The position numbers and the translations under genes were made by a program. From NCBI RefSeq assembly GCF_030271255.1, contig NZ_JASJOM010000006.1, positions 62,001-126,000 on the forward strand: 64,000 bases of DNA, in the 5' to 3' direction. This DNA is from Peribacillus folii (GTDB taxonomy: Bacteria > Bacillota > Bacilli > Bacillales > DSM-1321). The notes beneath the pieces are model-generated. The model was not told where the DNA came from, did no database searches, and worked only from the letters and a program-made list of their open reading frames with translations. Shown here piece by piece: positions 16,546 to 26,923 of this stretch (positions are counted from its first letter, which is position 1; every line of letters starts with the position of its first letter).

Positions 16546-17110
16546 GTTTACTCACACTCCCTAAATATAGAATCGGTGATCTATGAGGGGAAATCTACTA
16601 TTAGTATTCATAAGTACCACTCTAATTTGAAATAATTTTAAATAAGTATTTCTTAAACCATATTATACACTAATTTATTTAAAATGAATACCCTTTTTGA
16701 TATTTGAGAAAATCCTTTTAAACTTCTTGTTTTACCTGTACTATAGCTTTTTCTAAATTTTATGTAATACATTATCAATCAAAATTCCTAATTGAAAATA
16801 CCTGGCTGTCATTCTCATTTAACTCTCAATTCGTCCCTCATGATTCCTTTGATTTGCACGTTACTTTTATTTACCCCCTTTCACTTTCACTAAACAAAAG
16901 CTTTAAATATATTTTCTTTAATGTTAACCGAATTCCTGCCTTCACCTAAAAAACGCTTCTTTTAGCATATGCCATCAAAAAAGTTAAATAAAGGAAACTA
17001 AAAGTCCCATTAGGCAAGCAAATTACACCTTCTGCTCATTTATTTCGTCGTTCAAGCTGTTTTTTATCCTCTCACTTATTTTATTCGAGCGGCGCTTTTT
17101 TTTGACAAAC
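16546..17110. other. Long AT-rich region upstream of spx
   Basis: About 565 bases without a gene. A minus-strand TATAAT (16662-16667) could serve spx, but its -35 (TATTCA) is weak. No clear PerR box or hairpin was found. The length is unusual for this gene-dense window. Confidence 0.45.
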
Positions 17111-17139
17111 AAAAGGGCCGGCGATGGGCCGGCCCTTTT
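17111..17139 (-). terminator. Terminator of yjbC
   Basis: A 12-bp perfect stem aaaagggccggc/gccggccctttt with a 5-base loop, immediately after the yjbC stop, followed by TTTGTTTG on the minus strand. Confidence 0.85.
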
Positions 17140-17142
17140 GCT

Positions 17143-17724
17143 TCAAACATCCATCTGTTTAAAAATATCCGTTTCCTGGTTCGCATCCAAACTCAGGACG
17201 TCATCGACATCTTGATAGGACTTACCGTAAAGATCGTCATCTTTGTAGGTATGGATTTCCGAGTAAATTTCTTTCATGAAATCGAAAACGTCTTCCTCTC
17301 CAACAGAGGGAGCTGACGGCCAATATAGGATTTCCATCGGGGTCTTCTCCTTGGTGGCAAGCGATTTCCTGCTGTAGGTGATCGAAGAAGCGTGCTTGAA
17401 GCCTTCCCTTTTATAAAACCGCAGCCTTTTTAAGGAATCGTCATCATTTTCTTGGATAGGCTCTACTTCCAATAAGATCGTTTTTTGTTTCTTTTGCAGT
17501 TTTTGAATCAATTTCCTTCCCAGTCCCTGCCCCCGTGAATTCTTGGATACAAATAAATAATCGATGAATATAAACTCTTTTCCTTCAACATATAATAAAA
17601 CATGGTCAGGCCCTTCATCTTTTATATATATTTCTTTCTTATCCTCCAATAGGACGTCTATATGCTCTTTGGACTTCATTTCTTCAATCGGGAAATATTG
17701 ATTAAGCTTTTCATACCAATTCAT
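17143..17724 (-). CDS. yjbC: GNAT-family N-acetyltransferase YjbC
   Basis: The 193-aa protein contains a GNAT acetyl-CoA fold. EFIFIDYLFVSKNSRGQGLGRKLIQKLQKK holds the R/Q-x-x-G-x-G/A pyrophosphate loop (RGQGLG), followed by an LLEVEP strand and RFYKREGFKHA. An extra ~70-residue acidic C-terminal part is family-specific. Substrate unknown. In B. subtilis yjbC is co-transcribed with spx; here a strong terminator and 600 bases separate them. AAAGGAGATGG precedes the ATG. Confidence 0.85.
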   Translation of the reverse strand: MNWYEKLNQYFPIEEMKSKEHIDVLLEDKKEIYIKDEGPDHVLLYVEGKEFIFIDYLFVSKNSRGQGLGRKLIQKLQKKQKTILLEVEPIQENDDDSLKRLRFYKREGFKHASSITYSRKSLATKEKTPMEILYWPSAPSVGEEDVFDFMKEIYSEIHTYKDDDLYGKSYQDVDDVLSLDANQETDIFKQMDV

Positions 17725-17822
17725 GATACCATCTCCTTTTCACAGTTTTTCACTTTCCATACTCTCTTTTATCCACTACAATAGAACCAACAGTAACTTG
17801 AAAATATTAGGAGGGGTTTATA

Positions 17823-18011
17823 ATGATCAGTTACTTTATGGACTTCATTCTGGTCGCCGCTTGCGTAATAGGCATTACAGCCGTGAATGGCGTTGTGACG
17901 AACGCCATCGGCGAAAAATGGTTTGGCGGGAAACGTCACTCTCATATTTTCGATCAATCGAAACGAATTCAGTCAGGGTGGAATAAAGTTGGCGGGAATA
18001 AAAAGCAGTAA
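17823..18011 (+). CDS. Small protein with one N-terminal membrane segment
   Basis: A 62-codon gene with AGGAGGGG 6 bases before the ATG and a strong terminator after the stop. The first ~28 residues (YFMDFILVAACVIGITAVNG) are hydrophobic; the rest is basic and soluble (GEKWFGGKRHSHIFDQ). Probably a small membrane-anchored peptide. I do not recognise the family. Confidence 0.65.
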   Translation: MISYFMDFILVAACVIGITAVNGVVTNAIGEKWFGGKRHSHIFDQSKRIQSGWNKVGGNKKQ

Positions 18012-18020
18012 TTCAGAGAG

Positions 18021-18069
18021 AAAAAGGATGACCGAAATGATTATTTTCCCTTTCGGTCATCCTTTTTTT
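18021..18069. terminator. Two-way terminator between the small membrane protein gene and the DUF4015 gene
   Basis: A 17-bp A-T-flanked stem (aaaaaggatgaccgaaa with tttcggtcatccttttt) and runs of A and T on both sides, between convergent genes. Confidence 0.9.
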
Positions 18070-19247
18070 CACGGGGTATAGTCGACTCCCTTAGTATAGC
18101 GGTTCGCTGCATTCCACAATAGGTATTCATTAATTCCATTGTCGTTTAACGCTTTTATTTGGGCTTCCACCTGTTTTTTGCCATACTTTTGATAATTCCC
18201 CTCTCCTAAATACGAAGCGGTGAAATCTTGCAGCCATGGCCTGGAAGTCGGTGGGGTTTTTAATTCCTCCAGCTTACCTTTCTCCAGTTTCGCATATTCC
18301 TTAACGAGATCATAAGGCTCCAAATCAGGTTTATCGATGCCAAAATAAGAGGTCCAATGACTTGGATAGATCATTGAGGAAATGACATCGACATTCTCAG
18401 AGATTTTCGTGAAGTTTTGGCCAATACCAGGTGCTTCAGGCAAAGTGGCCGTATAACCGAAAATATCCACCGATACCTTCACTCCATAAGGCTCCAGGCG
18501 CTCCTTCGCATACCTTACGAAATCGGTCACTGCCTGGACACGTTTTTTTGTATGACTCACTTTGGCTTCATCATATTCACCCATATCATATTTTAAATCG
18601 TCTTCTTTATTCTCGAACCCTTCAGGGAAGCGGACATAGTCGAATTGGATTTCCTTAAAGCCCATTTTTGCCGCTTCAATGGCTATGCCGACATTATAAT
18701 CCCATACCTCTTTTAAGAAGGGATTGACAAAGGCTTCCCCCCGGCCGTTCTTCCAGACCTCTTCACCATCTTGAAAGGACCATTCGGGCTTTTCTTTGGC
18801 CAGAAGGGAATCCTTGAATACAACAACCCTTGCAATCGGATAGATTTTTTTATCCTCGAATTTCTTCAGCATTGCCTTTGGATTTTTTATGTAGTCCTTA
18901 CCAATTCCTGCATATGGAGAATCGGAATCTTTGGCCTTATACGTAATGTTACCCCAGTCATCCTTAATATCGACAACCATCGCATTCAAATCGGTCTCAT
19001 CCACATAATTGATCAATTCATTCAATTTATTGCCGCCCGCTGCGGGCCCCGTTACATATATACCGCGTACTGCATCGGGATAATCGAATTTCAAACCCGA
19101 ATCAAAAACAAAACGCGGTGCATTCACAGGCAGTTCCTTTGTTTCCAATGCCACCTGCCTCGTTTCATTCATGCTTTGTGCATGAACGGGCTGCTGAACC
19201 AGGAAAACGCAAACTCCTGTCATCAACCATTTACTCATTGATTTCAT
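18069..19247 (-). CDS. Secreted putative glycoside hydrolase (DUF4015 family)
   Basis: The 392-aa protein starts with a signal peptide (MSKWLMTGVCVFLVQQPVHAQS; cleavage probably after HAQ). The mature part is a TIM-barrel type DUF4015 domain with the elements VRGIYVTGPAAGG, MVVDIKDDWGNITY, EIQFDYVRFPEGF, SVDIFGYTA and SSMIYPSHW. The acidic residues on strand ends (FDYVRFPEGF) are typical of a glycosidase-like site, but activity and substrate are not established for the family. The frame starts at 19268; AGGTGGAGG favours the ATG at 19247. Confidence 0.85.
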   Translation of the reverse strand: MKSMSKWLMTGVCVFLVQQPVHAQSMNETRQVALETKELPVNAPRFVFDSGLKFDYPDAVRGIYVTGPAAGGNKLNELINYVDETDLNAMVVDIKDDWGNITYKAKDSDSPYAGIGKDYIKNPKAMLKKFEDKKIYPIARVVVFKDSLLAKEKPEWSFQDGEEVWKNGRGEAFVNPFLKEVWDYNVGIAIEAAKMGFKEIQFDYVRFPEGFENKEDDLKYDMGEYDEAKVSHTKKRVQAVTDFVRYAKERLEPYGVKVSVDIFGYTATLPEAPGIGQNFTKISENVDVISSMIYPSHWTSYFGIDKPDLEPYDLVKEYAKLEKGKLEELKTPPTSRPWLQDFTASYLGEGNYQKYGKKQVEAQIKALNDNGINEYLLWNAANRYTKGVDYTP

Positions 19248-20766
<1,519 letters not shown>

Positions 20767-20770
20767 AATA

Positions 20771-20803
20771 AAACGACGATCTTCATCGGATCGTCACGTT
20801 TTG
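20771..20803 (+). terminator. Terminator of trpS
   Basis: A stem (aacgacgat with atcgt-ca-cgtt, one bulge) followed by TTTT, 5 bases after the trpS stop. Confidence 0.6.
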
Positions 20804-20808
20804 CAGAC

Positions 20809-20846
20809 AAAAGGGTTCGGGAATGATATCATTCCCGAACCCTTTT
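20809..20846. repeat. Perfect 38-base palindrome, probably a two-way terminator
   Basis: The left arm 20809-20827 and right arm 20828-20846 are exact reverse complements with no loop bases, bounded by A and T runs (aaaaggg ... cccttttt). In RNA it would fold into a long hairpin with a T tail in both directions, between the convergent trpS and yjbA. Confidence 0.8.
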
Positions 20847-20956
20847 TGATGAAAGCGATGGAAAATGCCAATCCCCTCTCCAAGGAGAAGATGGAACGTC
20901 CGGCCAGCCTGGAAAAATGACTTGGTGCCTGCAGAATCGAAACATGGTTCCAAACC

Positions 20957-20986
20957 AAAAAAACGATCACAACAGATCGTTTTTTT
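20957..20986 (-). terminator. Terminator of yjbA
   Basis: An 11-bp stem aaaaaacgatc/gatcgtttttt with a 6-base loop, 11 bases after the yjbA stop. Confidence 0.8.
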
Positions 20987-20996
20987 GATAGTCTTT

Positions 20997-21755
20997 CTAT
21001 AAAATCGACGGGCTGTCGCCTGCCTCAACTTGCCAGAGCTTTTCAAAAAAAGGCTGCCCCTTCACCAAGTTCTCACAAAGTTGAAGGTGCTTTTCTGACC
21101 AGCCTTCCTTCATTTCTTCATATAACTCAAGCCACGCTACTTGAAAATCCATGTCCTGTATGCTCTCATATTTTTCCGGGGCCCATTCTGTATACCAATA
21201 ACGGATTTCTGCGGTGTTTTTCGCCGTGAACAATTGATCCATTGCCATGAAGAGTAATTGTTTCAGCTGCCTTTCCTTTCTAGTCAAACCATTCATGAAT
21301 AAGGGCGACGGCGATAAAATGTGATATTCTTTTTCAGATGTAGGTTTTTCAGTAAATGTGTAATCCAGGACATCGTGATTTTCAATCATGTCATAAACAA
21401 TTTGCTCCTGGCGGGGAATAATTCTGCTTTTCCTGATGGGAATATGATAGCCTATCGTATCTACAGCCAGGATTCCATTTCCATCAGTTACGATAAAACA
21501 ATAGTCAAGCTGAATTCGTTCATGATTTTTCCTAGCGTACGCTTTTTGATACACATCATTCAGCAGCGGCTTAGGCAATTCCGACAAGTCATTCTCTATG
21601 TAGTCGAACAATGTTGCAGACACTTTCAATAATGGGACTTGATCTAACAATTCGATCCCATCATCCTTCCTCCATTCGTGAAAATGGCAAATGTTATAGC
21701 CGTTTTCTTCTCCTTCAAACCAGTTAACCCATACATCATGAAGATATAGCATCAT
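20997..21755 (-). CDS. yjbA: Conserved protein YjbA (DUF3603)
   Basis: The 252-aa Bacillus-specific protein starts [30 protein letters not shown]. It contains the conserved segments [14 protein letters not shown] and [28 protein letters not shown]. No membrane segment, signal peptide or known catalytic motif is visible. Function unknown. Two adjacent ATGs are possible starts. The position next to trpS is the same as in B. subtilis. Confidence 0.85.
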   Translation of the reverse strand: MMLYLHDVWVNWFEGEENGYNICHFHEWRKDDGIELLDQVPLLKVSATLFDYIENDLSELPKPLLNDVYQKAYARKNHERIQLDYCFIVTDGNGILAVDTIGYHIPIRKSRIIPRQEQIVYDMIENHDVLDYTFTEKPTSEKEYHILSPSPLFMNGLTRKERQLKQLLFMAMDQLFTAKNTAEIRYWYTEWAPEKYESIQDMDFQVAWLELYEEMKEGWSEKHLQLCENLVKGQPFFEKLWQVEAGDSPSIL

Positions 21756-21842
21756 TCATCCCTCACTTAAACAAATTTCTGTTTGTCAATCAGTATAGGC
21801 AGGAACCATACAATTTATTCCTATTCCAAAAAACAGATTAAT

Positions 21843-21870
21843 AAAAAAAGAACGTATGAATTCGTTCTTT
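21843..21870 (-). terminator. Terminator of yjaZ
   Basis: An 8-bp stem aaagaacg/cgttcttt that includes the stop codon, with seven Ts on the minus strand. Confidence 0.8.
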
Positions 21871-22627
21871 ATAAGAATTCTTCAGATCGGATGATGAAGG
21901 ATTTTTTCACGGATAGTTTTTTGGATTTCCCCGCTAAATGAAAGCCACTGCAGTAACCAAGCATATGCGGATATCCTTTTTGGCCAAGCAGAAGGACATC
22001 ATGAAGGGGGTCTGTGCGCTTTATCGAGTGCTTTTCTTCCAGATGCTTGCTCCAGAACTCTTGCAGTTTATCTTTCTGATATAACTTGGTCCATCCAGCT
22101 AAATATTTTGAACCTAAATATCTCTCGACCGTTCGTTCAGCGAGCCCTTCCATGATCATCGTATCAAGAAGCGTAAATTCCTTCTGATCCTTATCTAAAT
22201 GATGCAACCGGCAGACATGATGATATTCATGAATCAGCACGGCCTCCATTTCCTTGTCATTTATGTCCATGTCATAAAAAAGAAACAGTTTATCTTCAAA
22301 TGCCACCCCTGATTTCTTTTCATTCTTCTTTTTCCACATCACCGAAGACATCAGCGGAAAAATATAGATGGGTACATCCGGGCCTCCCCACATTTTCCTG
22401 TAAGCTGTAAAAAGATTTTGAGTTTTTTCCCACGCATCGTTTTCTTGTAAAAATTCCCAAGTGGCTTTCGTCCTTTGATTCGGAGAATACATGCCGTGCT
22501 TCAATAAATGCTGATAAATCACATCTCCATCAACCGTATTGCGGAACGTACCTTTTAGTCTTTCCATCATCTGGACCGGGCGGTTGAAATCCTTCTTCAG
22601 CCATTCGTCAGTCGAAATAATCCCCAT
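21869..22627 (-). CDS. yjaZ: Predicted Zn-dependent protease YjaZ (DUF2268)
   Basis: The 252-aa protein carries the zincin motif HEYHH in EAVLIHEYHHVCRLHHLDKD, followed by TMIMEGLAERTVERYLG, where a Glu could be the third metal ligand. No signal peptide is seen, so it is probably cytoplasmic. Substrate unknown. It follows fabF on the same strand, with a terminator in between (22711-22742). The start context (GCAGGAAA-ATG) is weak. Confidence 0.8.
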   Translation of the reverse strand: MGIISTDEWLKKDFNRPVQMMERLKGTFRNTVDGDVIYQHLLKHGMYSPNQRTKATWEFLQENDAWEKTQNLFTAYRKMWGGPDVPIYIFPLMSSVMWKKKNEKKSGVAFEDKLFLFYDMDINDKEMEAVLIHEYHHVCRLHHLDKDQKEFTLLDTMIMEGLAERTVERYLGSKYLAGWTKLYQKDKLQEFWSKHLEEKHSIKRTDPLHDVLLLGQKGYPHMLGYCSGFHLAGKSKKLSVKKSFIIRSEEFL

Positions 22628-22710
22628 TTTCCTGCACCCCGCTTTTTGACTATCTTATGATTCCAATAAGCGGTTGCCACATGTTCCCCCTTACATTTAC
22701 GGCTGAATGA

Positions 22711-22742
22711 AAAAAGGGCAGATCTTAAAAGATCTGCCCTTC
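22711..22742 (-). terminator. Terminator of fabHA-fabF
   Basis: A 10-bp perfect stem gggcagatct/agatctgccc with TTTTTTC on the minus strand. Confidence 0.9.
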
Positions 22743-22747
22743 CAAAC

Positions 22748-23986
22748 TTATTGATATTTCTTGAAAAGAATCGTTGCGTTATGTCCACCGAATCCAAGGG
22801 AATTACTGATGGCAGCATTTATTTCACCTTTCCTTGCTTCATTCGGGATATAGTCCAAATCACATTCAGGATCTGGCGTTACAATATTGATGGTTGGCGG
22901 CAGAATGCTGTCCCTGATCGCTTGAATCGTGAATATCGCCTCTACCCCGCCTGCTGCCCCTAGCATATGCCCCGTCATGGACTTAGTTGAGCTAATCGCA
23001 AGTTTATAGGCATGGTCGCCAAAGACTTCCTTGACTGCCATGGTTTCATATTTATCATTATATGGCGTACTTGTTCCGTGGGCATTCACATACTGAATGT
23101 CTTCCGGATTCAAGCCGGCATCATCAATCGCAATTTTCATCGCTCTTGCCCCGCCTTCCCCGCCAGGTGCCGGAGCCGTAATATGGTAGGCATCTCCTGT
23201 TGACCCATATCCCGCTATCTCGGCATAGATTTTTGCCCCTCTATTCAAGGCATGTTCCAGATCTTCCAGAACGATGATTCCGGCTCCTTCACCGATTACG
23301 AATCCATCTCGATTTGCATCGAATGGGCGGCTTGCCGTTTGAGGATCCGGATTAGTAGATAACGCTGTGTTTGCACAGAAGCCGGCAACCGACATCTTCG
23401 TGATTGGCGCTTCCGCCCCGCCTGTGATCATGACATCGGCGTCTCCCCGCTGGATGGCCTTAAATGCGTCACCAATGGAGTTCGTTCCGGTTGCACAGGC
23501 TGTTACTGTACATGAATTAATCCCTTTAGCTCCAAGCAGGATAGATACCTGGCCTGCTGCCATATCCGGTATCATCATTGGTACGAAGAATGGGCTGACA
23601 CGCTTGTATCCTCTATTCAAGAAGTTTTCATGCTGTGTTTCCAAGGTCTCCAGCCCGCCGATGCCAGAACCGATCCAAACCCCTACACGTGCAGCATTTT
23701 CATCCGTTATTTCCAGCTTACTATCATTATAAGCCATTACGGATGCTGCAATAGCATAGTGCGTGAACCGATCCATTTTGCGCGCTTCTTTACGGTTAAT
23801 ATATGTCTCGATATCAAAGTCCTTAATTTCCGCGGCCACTTTAACGGGGTACTCATCAGCATTCAAGCGTGTTAACGGCCCTATACCCGATTTCCCCTCG
23901 ACAATATTCTTCCAGCCTGTTTCTGCATCATTACCAACTGGAGAAATGGCTCCAATACCTGTTACTACTACACGACGATTAGTCAT
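22748..23986 (-). CDS. fabF: 3-oxoacyl-[ACP] synthase II (KAS II)
   Basis: Elongates acyl-ACP with malonyl-ACP. The 412-aa thiolase-fold enzyme has an intact Cys-His-His triad: [15 protein letters not shown] (Cys), [11 protein letters not shown] (His) and [14 protein letters not shown] (His). Start [13 protein letters not shown] and end [17 protein letters not shown] are typical. AAGGAGCC precedes the ATG. It forms a two-gene operon with fabHA (50-base gap) under the FapR operator at 25014-25032. Confidence 0.97.
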   Translation of the reverse strand: MTNRRVVVTGIGAISPVGNDAETGWKNIVEGKSGIGPLTRLNADEYPVKVAAEIKDFDIETYINRKEARKMDRFTHYAIAASVMAYNDSKLEITDENAARVGVWIGSGIGGLETLETQHENFLNRGYKRVSPFFVPMMIPDMAAGQVSILLGAKGINSCTVTACATGTNSIGDAFKAIQRGDADVMITGGAEAPITKMSVAGFCANTALSTNPDPQTASRPFDANRDGFVIGEGAGIIVLEDLEHALNRGAKIYAEIAGYGSTGDAYHITAPAPGGEGGARAMKIAIDDAGLNPEDIQYVNAHGTSTPYNDKYETMAVKEVFGDHAYKLAISSTKSMTGHMLGAAGGVEAIFTIQAIRDSILPPTINIVTPDPECDLDYIPNEARKGEINAAISNSLGFGGHNATILFKKYQ

Positions 23987-24036
23987 TCGAAATGGCTCCT
24001 TCCACTATTAAAAAGTTCGTTCGTTTACTTGTTCTT

Positions 24037-24972
24037 TCATTTACCCCATCTAAGGGCGATCGCTCCCCAAGTGAGTCCTCCGCCAAAACCGACCATGATG
24101 ATCAGGTCATTGTCCTTGATTCTTCCTGCTTCCATTTCTTCCACAAGGGCAATCGGAATGGATGCCGAAGATGTATTTCCATATTTATGAACCGTTTTTG
24201 TCATTTTTTCAACCGGAAGCCCCAAGCGTTCCCTTGAAGCTTCCATAATGCGGATATTCGCTTGATGCGGCACAAGTAAGTCGACATCCTCTTTTGTCAA
24301 ACCGGCTTTATCAAGTACATTCAGGCTGGATTCCCCCATTTGGCGCACGGCGAATTTGAACACTTCACGGCCATTCATGCTAAGGAATTCCCCTTCCTGC
24401 ATTAAGTACTTCCCGCCAGATCCATCTGCCCCTAATTCAAAGGAAAGGATCCCTTTACCTTCTGATACCGGTCCAACCACAGCTGCGCCTGCACCATCAC
24501 CAAAGAGAACGGCCGTATTACGGTCTTCCCAGTCGGTGATTTTCGAAAGCTTCTCGACCCCTACGATCAGCACATGCTTATATGCACCTGTTTGAATGAA
24601 TTGCTGTGCCGTAATCATTGCATACATAAAGCCCGCACATGCAGCGCTTAGGTCCATGGCAGCTGCCTTTTTCGCACCTAATTTCTCTTGGATCATACAA
24701 GCGACGGTAGGGAACGATTGATCCGGCGTCACTGTAGCTACAAGAATCAAATCTATGTCTTCAGCCGAAATTTCTGCATTTTCCAATGCAGCCTTTGCCG
24801 CTTCGTAAGCCATATCAGAAGTATTTATATCATCATTGGCAATTCTTCTTTCCTCGATACCCGTTCTTGTCCGTATCCACTCGTCAGAAGTGTCCACCAT
24901 TTTTTCCAGATCCGCATTTGTTAAGATTTTTTCGGGTAAGTAGCGGCCAAGCCCTAATATCCCAGCGTTCAT
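24037..24972 (-). CDS. fabHA: 3-oxoacyl-[ACP] synthase III (KAS III) FabHA
   Basis: Starts fatty-acid synthesis by condensing acetyl- or branched acyl-CoA with malonyl-ACP. The 311-aa protein has the Cys-His-Asn triad: [12 protein letters not shown] (Cys), VPHQANIRI (His) and [10 protein letters not shown] (Asn). The RTGI segment near the start (TRTGIEERR) belongs to the substrate loop. First gene of the fabHA-fabF operon. A single FabH copy is seen in this window; B. subtilis has two (A and B), and position identifies this one as A. Confidence 0.95.
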   Translation of the reverse strand: MNAGILGLGRYLPEKILTNADLEKMVDTSDEWIRTRTGIEERRIANDDINTSDMAYEAAKAALENAEISAEDIDLILVATVTPDQSFPTVACMIQEKLGAKKAAAMDLSAACAGFMYAMITAQQFIQTGAYKHVLIVGVEKLSKITDWEDRNTAVLFGDGAGAAVVGPVSEGKGILSFELGADGSGGKYLMQEGEFLSMNGREVFKFAVRQMGESSLNVLDKAGLTKEDVDLLVPHQANIRIMEASRERLGLPVEKMTKTVHKYGNTSSASIPIALVEEMEAGRIKDNDLIIMVGFGGGLTWGAIALRWGK

Positions 24973-25013
24973 ATTGCCATCCCCTTATATTTAATGAGTT
25001 ATTATAAGCATCT

Positions 25014-25032
25014 ATTATTACCTGGTACTAAT
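25014..25032 (-). promoter_or_regulatory. FapR operator of fabHA-fabF, overlapping the -35
   Basis: ATTATTACCTGGTACTAAT differs from the perfect palindrome at one half-site base. The minus strand has TATAAT at 25001-25006, so the box covers the -35 region (TTAGTA, 25026-25031), unlike the fabI operator, which lies downstream of its -10. Confidence 0.85.
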
Positions 25033-25145
25033 TTTATATAAAAAATCACTTCCTTGCAAGAGCTAACAGTTTGAAAGTATAAAAGAAACTGTTTACGCGC
25101 TCGGTAATGAGCCTATTCCAAGGCGATTCGGGGACATACATTATT

Positions 25146-25290
25146 AATGGCTCTTTTCGCAACAATTGTTGTGTTTTTAAAAAGAAAACCATTTCAGGTT
25201 GATTGAAGCACAAGCGCGGGACTCTGCGGGAGCAGTTGGATTAGCGAGGAGAAACCAATCTTACCGCGTTACATGGTGAACACCAACAAA
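25146..25290 (+). repeat. Degenerate copy of a dispersed Bacillaceae intergenic repeat
   Basis: The phrases GGCTCTTTTCGCAACAATTG, TTTCAGGTTGATTGAAGC and GCGGGACTCTGCGGGAGCAG resemble a repeat I recall as common between genes in Bacillus/Peribacillus genomes (GTTGATTGGAGCG ... GACTCCTGCGGGAGCAGCGG). The right half is strongly decayed. It includes the 12-bp palindrome CAACAATTGTTG. Confidence 0.5.
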
Positions 25291-25338
25291 GAAGGCGAAG
25301 CCAGACTTAATAATAAAAGCGGAAAGGGGGTAATGATC

Positions 25339-25569
25339 ATGGATATCTTCAACCGCAGCAACCGCAAAACCGACAATGATCTTTTTTCGGATCTGATGTT
25401 CGGCACAAGGAAAGCAGAAGCGGATAATCAAGAAGGCGAATCCAGTATCGATTACATGAAGTTGATGGAGAACGTCGAAACTTTGATGGGCTTATACGGG
25501 CAATATAAGCCAGTCATCGAGAAACTGAATTTTAGTCCAATGATCGAAAAGTTCTTGAAAAAGGAATAA
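25339..25569 (+). CDS. Small conserved protein, positional equivalent of YjzB
   Basis: A 76-aa acidic soluble protein (MDIFNRSNRKTDNDLFSDLMFG ... IDYMKLMENVETLMGLYGQYKPVIEKLNFSPMIEKFLKKE). The frame is open to 25273. GGAAAGGGGG lies 8 bases before the ATG at 25339 and only 2 bases before an ATG two codons earlier. No domain recognised; mostly helical. It lies between fabHA and comZ and opposite to both, the place of yjzB in B. subtilis, but homology to YjzB is not established here. Confidence 0.65.
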   Translation: MDIFNRSNRKTDNDLFSDLMFGTRKAEADNQEGESSIDYMKLMENVETLMGLYGQYKPVIEKLNFSPMIEKFLKKE

Positions 25570-25570
25570 A

Positions 25571-25608
25571 AAAAGGCAGGCTGCCCGCATACGGACAGCC
25601 TGCCTTTT
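25571..25608. terminator. Two-way terminator between the small gene and comZ
   Basis: A 13-bp perfect stem aaaaggcaggctg/cagcctgcctttt with a 12-base loop; serves both converging genes. Confidence 0.9.
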
Positions 25609-25610
25609 AA

Positions 25611-25793
25611 TTAACGTTGGGCATCTTGCTTGCCAAGCTCATAGGCTTCTTGCATGACGCTTTTGAAAAGCTCCATGAAAGGCTCAGCCATCTCCATCGA
25701 GAAGGGGATACCGCTTGCTTCAAGTTTTGCTTTTGCCTCTGGGAAGTACTTCATTGCAATTCCCATGAATTCCAGTGTTTTGTCTGAACTCAT
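25611..25793 (-). CDS. comZ: ComZ, negative regulator of comG expression
   Basis: A 60-aa protein, MSSDKTLEFMGIAMKYFPEAKAKLE ... FMELFKSVMQEAYELGKQDAQR. It closely follows the ComZ pattern (LEFxxIAMKYxPEAKxxLE and FxxVMxEAYELGKxDA). In B. subtilis ComZ lowers expression of the comG competence operon and is co-transcribed with med. GGGGAGGAGG precedes the ATG at 25793; the frame is open 14 codons further. No med gene lies upstream here; yjaV is the next gene. Confidence 0.88.
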   Translation of the reverse strand: MSSDKTLEFMGIAMKYFPEAKAKLEASGIPFSMEMAEPFMELFKSVMQEAYELGKQDAQR

Positions 25794-25993
25794 TTCATTT
25801 CCTCCTCCCCATTGAAGATTCACCATTATTATCATAAATCGCCATGTCCCTTTCGTAAAGGGCGTAAATTGACTATCCGGAAGAAAAGTTCATGATAAGC
25901 TGTCCATCGACTTCCATGGTACTAAACAAAAAGGCGTGAAGCAAATTTACAGGCAGATCCTTTCCGGATTCGGAAATTTGTTTTTGCACTTCG

Positions 25994-26821
25994 TTACGCT
26001 TTTCTCCACTTTTTAAGTAAGCTTAATCGTTTATTATGTTTTCTTTGTAAGGCCACGCCTTCCTGCGGATCTGTTTTACATTCCACCTCAACGATGCTCC
26101 CTTTCTTGATTGAAAGCGTTGATGGGGCAAATGATGAAGCAATTTCTCCATCAAAAACATGCTTGGCACATTCATTCCAGTGATCGGCTATATTGCTCGA
26201 TAATTGAATGCTCCTTTCGGAAGAAGAATTAAGTACCCCCTCCAAAGCATTCACGAAATCGGTAACGTAAAGGGCATCTCCCCTATATTCATTTGTGATG
26301 GCCGCTTCAATAACAGACGGTCCTCTTTGATTGATTCCAGCTTCAAAGCTCATTCCTTCCGATTGCCAAGGTCCATAAACCGTTGGTAAATATAGAATTT
26401 TCGCAGAATCTATGCCTTCAATCGAGGATATTATGGATTGAAACACCCTCTCTTCTTCGACTGGCATGAAAAGAACGATATTTGGCGTTTCACTCAAGCC
26501 ATTCTTTTTGCATTTCTCAATGAACGAAACGATTTCACTTAACAGCCATTCAGTTTTATCTGATTTCCCGTTATGAATATCGTAACAAGATATGAACACG
26601 GTGTCCTGACGTGAAATATCCAATATCTTAAGTTTTTTAACCGGAAAATAAATGTAGTTGGCACTTCTGCCTATTTCAAGTTCCTTTTCTTCCATAATAT
26701 ATGGGCTATCCTCTTTATCAGCCCAATCTATCCCGATAACCTCTTCACCTTGGTTCAAAAAATATTGGGTCACATAGAAACCTATGAATTGATAAGCGCC
26801 TATCACAATGTATGTTTGCAT
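25994..26821 (-). CDS. yjaV: Degenerate NAD(P)-binding epimerase/SDR-like protein YjaV
   Basis: A 275-aa protein with a Rossmann-like beginning (YIVIGAYQFIGFYVTQYFLNQGEEVIGIDW). The usual GxxGxxG is reduced to GAYQFIG, and no Y-x3-K catalytic pair is seen; LPTVYGPWQSEG and YVTDFVNAL are remnants of extended-SDR motifs. It may bind a nucleotide or have lost activity. AGGAGGC at 8 bases supports the ATG at 26821. It lies downstream of yjaU (about 100-base gap) on the same strand. The symbol rests on synteny. Confidence 0.65.
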   Translation of the reverse strand: MQTYIVIGAYQFIGFYVTQYFLNQGEEVIGIDWADKEDSPYIMEEKELEIGRSANYIYFPVKKLKILDISRQDTVFISCYDIHNGKSDKTEWLLSEIVSFIEKCKKNGLSETPNIVLFMPVEEERVFQSIISSIEGIDSAKILYLPTVYGPWQSEGMSFEAGINQRGPSVIEAAITNEYRGDALYVTDFVNALEGVLNSSSERSIQLSSNIADHWNECAKHVFDGEIASSFAPSTLSIKKGSIVEVECKTDPQEGVALQRKHNKRLSLLKKWRKA

Positions 26822-26923
26822 CAATACAGCCTCCTCTTATGCCATCAAGCCTGCTTCATCCGGCACTCCTGGTTTTTTTAGATGCTGTATCGTATGCAAA
26901 CCATTGTGGAAATATATCCAAAC

